DNA of 64,000 nucleotides, taken from assembly GCF_002109495.1 (NCBI RefSeq), contig NZ_LVJN01000014.1, positions 101,518 through 165,517 of the forward strand, in the 5' to 3' direction. Below the pieces are notes generated by a model that did no database searches, was not told the DNA's origin, and worked only from the letters and a program-made list of their open reading frames with translations. Shown here in pieces: positions 60,819 to 64,000 of this stretch. A program made the position numbers and the translations under genes. Source of the stretch: Magnetofaba australis IT-1. GTDB lineage: Bacteria > Pseudomonadota > Magnetococcia > Magnetococcales > Magnetococcaceae. Every line of letters begins with the position of its first letter. Positions within the stretch are counted from its first letter, which is position 1.

Positions 60819-61261
60819 AACTGGAACTGAGCAAAGACCGCAGCACCATCATCGTCCACATCCCGGTCCAACTGCGGCGCAAAGGCGGACGCAAGCAACT
60901 TATCGCTCCTGACGGCTCGTACTGGCGACCGCCAGCCCCGCGTGTGGATGAGGCCATGGTGCGCGCTCTGGCGCGGGCTCACAAGTGGCGGCGTCAGCTC
61001 GACTCCGGTGAAGTTGCCTCTGCACAGGACCTCGCCAAAACTGAAAACATAGATGGCTCCTATCTGGCCCGCGTGCTCCGACTGACCCTGCTCGCCCCCG
61101 ATATCATTGAGGCCATTCTGGATGGGCGTCAGCCTAAGAGTTTGTCTCTCGCTGATCTGATGAAGACCTTGCCGGTTGAGTGGTCTGGGCAGCGGGAGGT
61201 GTTGGGGTTTGGTGTAGCCTTAATTGATTCAGGTCAAAAATCCTGCAAATCAATCACCTGA
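60815..61261 (+). CDS. Recombinase-operon protein with an altered C-terminus
   Basis: 148 residues: IIVHIPVQLRRKGGRKQLIAPDG, then VRALARAHKWRRQLDSGEVASAQ and LARVLRLTLLAPDIIEAILDG, a helix-turn-helix-like protein often found after serine recombinases. Homologues as I remember them end at about the position WSGQREVLGF. Here a further 14 residues follow, and the matching normal end (EWAGQREVLGV, stop) is found 2.5 kb downstream at 63727-63783. The C-terminal tail is therefore probably acquired. Confidence 0.8.
61157..61208 (+). repeat. Direct repeat copy A (3' end of recombinase-operon gene)
   Basis: About 52 bp encoding LMKTLPVEWSGQREVLGF. It matches 63727-63778 with two internal mismatches plus divergence at the last bases. 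It bounds the left side of the segment that carries the GGDEF gene. Confidence 0.85.
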
Positions 61262-61362
61262 TGTCAAACTATTGATTCGAATTCTTAGTCGGTGATAGAT
61301 TTTCCCTTGGCAGCTGCTTCAATCCAGGCGATCTCCGAGCCCACCTTCCAAGGTTATCCGAC

Positions 61363-63651
61363 ATGTCAGTCAAATCTAGACTTCTCATTATCTATTTGCT
61401 TCTGATTGCAACTGTCGCCACGGGTATCGCTATCAGCTTTTGGGTAAGCCATGAGCGGAAAAACACCAATCTTTCCGTCGACATTGCAGGCCGTCAGCGA
61501 ATGCTCACCCAGCTTATTTCCAAGGAGATACTGCTCTACAAATCGTCCCCGGATGAACAGAGCAAGCGCAAAATAGAGCAGCTTTCAGACCTCTTTGAAA
61601 AGAGCTTATCTGCACTTCAGAATGGAGGCCAAGTTGTCCGTGGGATTGATGACGCATCACGCAAAATTACAGTGGAAATCCAAGCTTCGCCTTCACCTGC
61701 TCAAGATTTTATAGAAAAAGTTTTTGAGGCGTGGCCTAAAACTCGTACCGTTATCGACAATTTTCTTAATAAACAATCTTATACACATTCTGACTCGAAA
61801 CAAATTATCAGTGAACTTTCTACAATTCTGAAAGATAGCGATCGTATCGTTCATGCCTTAGTTAAAGCTCATGACGCAAACGAATCAGAGATTCTCATAG
61901 TGTCGCTGGTGTTCGGTCTGGTCGGCTTGTTCATGATCATTAGCCTTGTCCGATCACAGGGGTTTGAAATCCAGAATATAATTGACCAACTTGCCGACTC
62001 TCAGAACAGACTGGATATTGCGCTAGATACAGGGAAACTGGGCGTTTGGGACATCGACTTTTCAACAAACCGCCATTTCTCAAGCGATCGGGAAAAGGAA
62101 ATATACGGCCTCAGCAGCACAGAAGCTCATGACCGAGATACGTGGCTGGAGCAGGTTCATGAACAAGACCGTGAACTCGTCGTCACGTCTGGCCAGCGCA
62201 TCCGTTCTGGTGAAACACAGGATTACAATCTTGAATTTAGGATCTTTACTAAGAACGGCGAATTGCGCTGGGTCAATAGCGTTGGTCGCGTAGCGAAAAG
62301 AGACGCTCAGGGCAAAGCTCTGAGGATGATTGGCATTGTTGCTGACGTGACAGAGCAAAAACAGTATCAGGAGAATCAGTCCCGCCTCCTCAAAGAACTG
62401 AATTTCCAAAAATATGCACTCGATCAACACGCCATTGTTACCGAATCAAATTCTGAGGGATTGATCACATATGTGAACGATCTGTTTTGTGAGGTTTCTG
62501 GCTACTCTCGAGAAGAGCTGATTGGCCAAAACCACAGAATTGTGAAATCCGGTATCCATCCCACTTCTTTCTACAAAGAAATGTGGGATACAATATTGAA
62601 GGGGAATACTTGGCACAGTGAAGTGTGCAACAAGCGGAAAGACGGGAGTTTCTACTGGGTCCACGCCACGATTGTTCCGTTCCTGGATTCCGATGGGGAC
62701 CCCATAAAATTCATATCTATACGAACGGACATCACACAACGCAAGCTAGCTGAGAGGGAAGTCGGTTTCCAGAAATTTGCGCTGGACCAGCATGCCATTG
62801 TCAGCATTGCTGACCCAAAAGGACGGATTACTTACATCAATGATCTGTTCTGTGAAGTTTCTGGATACCCTCGTGAGGAGCTCATGGGGCACGACCATCG
62901 CATCGTCAACTCTGGAACGCATCCGAAAGAGTTCTTCAAAAATCTCTGGGATACCATTATCAAGGGCGATGTTTGGCATGGTGAGGTCTGCAATCGCAAA
63001 AAAGATGGTGACCTCTATTGGGTAAATGCGACTATCGTCCCCTTCCTCGATGAACAAAAACAGCCCCAACGCTTCGTCTCTATCCGAACGGATATCACTG
63101 AGCAAAAGCTAGCAGAAGAGCAAATTCGCCACATGGCGATGACAGACGCTCTTACTGGCTTGTCGAATCGCCCAGCGTTTGATCAGAAACTTGACGATGC
63201 TCTCAAGCAATCAAAACGCCACGGTCACAACGTCTGCCTTCTGATGCTCGATCTCGACAAGTTCAAGCCTGTCAACGACACATATGGCCACCCTGCTGGC
63301 GACGCATTGCTGATTGCTGTAGCAAAACGGTTGAACGAGCATGTGCGCGAAGTCGATACCGTCGCCCGCCTTGGGGGTGACGAGTTTGCTGTCATCTTAA
63401 ACGGCGTCACACAGCCTGAAGATGCCATGATCGTTGCCAATAAATATGTTGAGGCCCTCTGTGATCCGTTTGATTTGGGCGATGTCATTGTCCAGATCGG
63501 CACCAGTGTTGGCGTTGCTTGTTTCCCAGTTCACGCTCAAGACAAGGCCGAGTTAGTGAAAAACGCCGACACCGCGCTCTACGCCGCCAAGGAAGCGGGG
63601 AGAAATACAGCGCGCTGTCACGAGAGTGGGGCTGAAATCCACACATCATAA
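61363..63651 (+). CDS. PilJ-PAS-PAS-PAS-GGDEF diguanylate cyclase
   Basis: 762 residues. Membrane helices at about 7-28 and 177-197 flank a periplasmic sensor with a PilJ/type-IV-like start (DIAGRQRMLTQLISKEIL). Three PAS domains follow (about 214-330, 349-460, 470-582); the last two are near-duplicates offset by 121 residues (FQKYALDQHAIV and FQKFALDQHAIV). The cyclase domain has intact GGDEF (671-675) and an I-site REVD (662-665), so it should make c-di-GMP and be product-inhibited. No EAL domain. Lower GC than the prophage, which may mean separate origin. Confidence 0.93.
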   Translation: MSVKSRLLIIYLLLIATVATGIAISFWVSHERKNTNLSVDIAGRQRMLTQLISKEILLYKSSPDEQSKRKIEQLSDLFEKSLSALQNGGQVVRGIDDASRKITVEIQASPSPAQDFIEKVFEAWPKTRTVIDNFLNKQSYTHSDSKQIISELSTILKDSDRIVHALVKAHDANESEILIVSLVFGLVGLFMIISLVRSQGFEIQNIIDQLADSQNRLDIALDTGKLGVWDIDFSTNRHFSSDREKEIYGLSSTEAHDRDTWLEQVHEQDRELVVTSGQRIRSGETQDYNLEFRIFTKNGELRWVNSVGRVAKRDAQGKALRMIGIVADVTEQKQYQENQSRLLKELNFQKYALDQHAIVTESNSEGLITYVNDLFCEVSGYSREELIGQNHRIVKSGIHPTSFYKEMWDTILKGNTWHSEVCNKRKDGSFYWVHATIVPFLDSDGDPIKFISIRTDITQRKLAEREVGFQKFALDQHAIVSIADPKGRITYINDLFCEVSGYPREELMGHDHRIVNSGTHPKEFFKNLWDTIIKGDVWHGEVCNRKKDGDLYWVNATIVPFLDEQKQPQRFVSIRTDITEQKLAEEQIRHMAMTDALTGLSNRPAFDQKLDDALKQSKRHGHNVCLLMLDLDKFKPVNDTYGHPAGDALLIAVAKRLNEHVREVDTVARLGGDEFAVILNGVTQPEDAMIVANKYVEALCDPFDLGDVIVQIGTSVGVACFPVHAQDKAELVKNADTALYAAKEAGRNTARCHESGAEIHTS

Positions 63652-63958
63652 AATGAGTCACAAAATCAAAATCATTCCCCGCCGTATGGTTGGGGTTCAG
63701 TCAAAAAGCCTCCTGCTCTTAGCAGCCTGATGAAGACCTTGCCGGTTGAGTGGGCTGGGCAGCGAGAGGTGTTGGGGGTCTGAATAGTTGCCACGCAAAG
63801 CGATCGGCAATTTGTGATTCATTGCCCTATCCATTGAACCATGCCATAATAAAATATATTTGTGCAGCATTCCGATGCAGACACTTCATAAACTATGCAC
63901 GTAATCTTCATTTCCACACGCTAAATTAGATCAAACCTCTTTTCCTCAGAAGCGGCTT
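63652..63958. other. Intergenic region with truncated gene end
   Basis: The only recognisable item is repeat copy B. The remaining bases, especially 63840-63960, are AT-rich and have no supported gene, tRNA or terminator. Confidence 0.5.
63727..63783 (+). pseudogene. Remnant 3' end of a recombinase-operon gene (repeat copy B)
   Basis: Encodes LMKTLPVEWAGQREVLGV then TGA at 63781-63783. It is a fragment equivalent to the end of the gene at 60815, with the stop codon at the expected place. There is no upstream reading frame that would make it a complete gene. Confidence 0.75.
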
Positions 63959-64000
63959 ATGAATCCCACATCAGAGACCCCTGTCATTGTCGCTGTAGGC
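63959..64000 (+). CDS. Start of an unidentified gene, cut by the window edge
   Basis: An ATG at 63959 opens a frame MNPTSETPVIVAVG to the end of the window. AGAAGCGG upstream is a weak ribosome site. Fourteen residues are too few to name a family. Confidence 0.3.
   Translation, partial: MNPTSETPVIVAVG

Overview
The window looks like chromosomal DNA of a Gram-negative proteobacterium. It carries a complete-looking type II secretion (T2SS) gene cluster, lipoprotein and Sec signal peptides, and a siphovirus-type prophage whose gene content (GpA terminase, lambda-type portal, GTA-type 3-TM holin, DUF2924/serine-recombinase cassette) is common in alphaproteobacteria and their relatives. I cannot name the genus from sequence alone.

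Region 1 (about 165-14466, minus strand) is a T2SS operon in the order gspF, a small exported protein, gspH, gspI, a PDZ lipoprotein, gspG, gspJ, gspK, gspL, gspM, gspC, gspD, gspE. Most junctions are ATGA overlaps or gaps of a few bases. Two components are unusual fusions. GspE carries two cyclic-nucleotide-binding domains at its N-terminus, and the GspM-like protein carries a C-terminal NMT1/SsuA-like periplasmic-binding domain. No prepilin peptidase (gspO) is present. Upstream lie two exported FG-GAP/VCBS-type proteins of 434 and 1568 residues, which are plausible substrates. The larger ends in a polyserine tract encoded by a 12-bp tandem repeat.

Region 2 (about 19915-61261) is a prophage of roughly 41 kb. 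Read along the minus strand from right to left it holds an HTH gene, early regulators, and a recombination/replication module (Sak4-like ATPase, putative ssDNA-binding protein, an intein-containing DEAH helicase, PD-(D/E)XK nuclease, TOPRIM primase-helicase, RuvC). These are followed by a stand-alone TSCPD protein, lysis genes, terminase, head genes (with a protease-capsid fusion) and tail genes. Plus-strand genes are interspersed: a type IA topoisomerase, an S24 repressor, a ParD/ParE-like toxin-antitoxin pair, a DUF3489 gene and a PilZ gene. A four-gene plus-strand operon with a large serine recombinase lies at the right end. Two intergenic repeat arrays (44608-44880 and 54762-55051) look like replication-origin or operator regions, and a third (53311-53504) is a pentanucleotide array.

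Region 3 (61262-64000) holds a PilJ-PAS-GGDEF diguanylate cyclase. It is bracketed by two imperfect copies of the 3' end of the last recombinase-operon gene, and an incomplete ORF runs off the right edge.

Points most worth a second look are the two T2SS fusions, a canonical PilZ gene thrown out of frame at a C10 tract just after its start codon, the Walker-A intein, the origin-like repeat arrays, the frameshifted tail fibre gene, and the duplicated gene end flanking the GGDEF gene.
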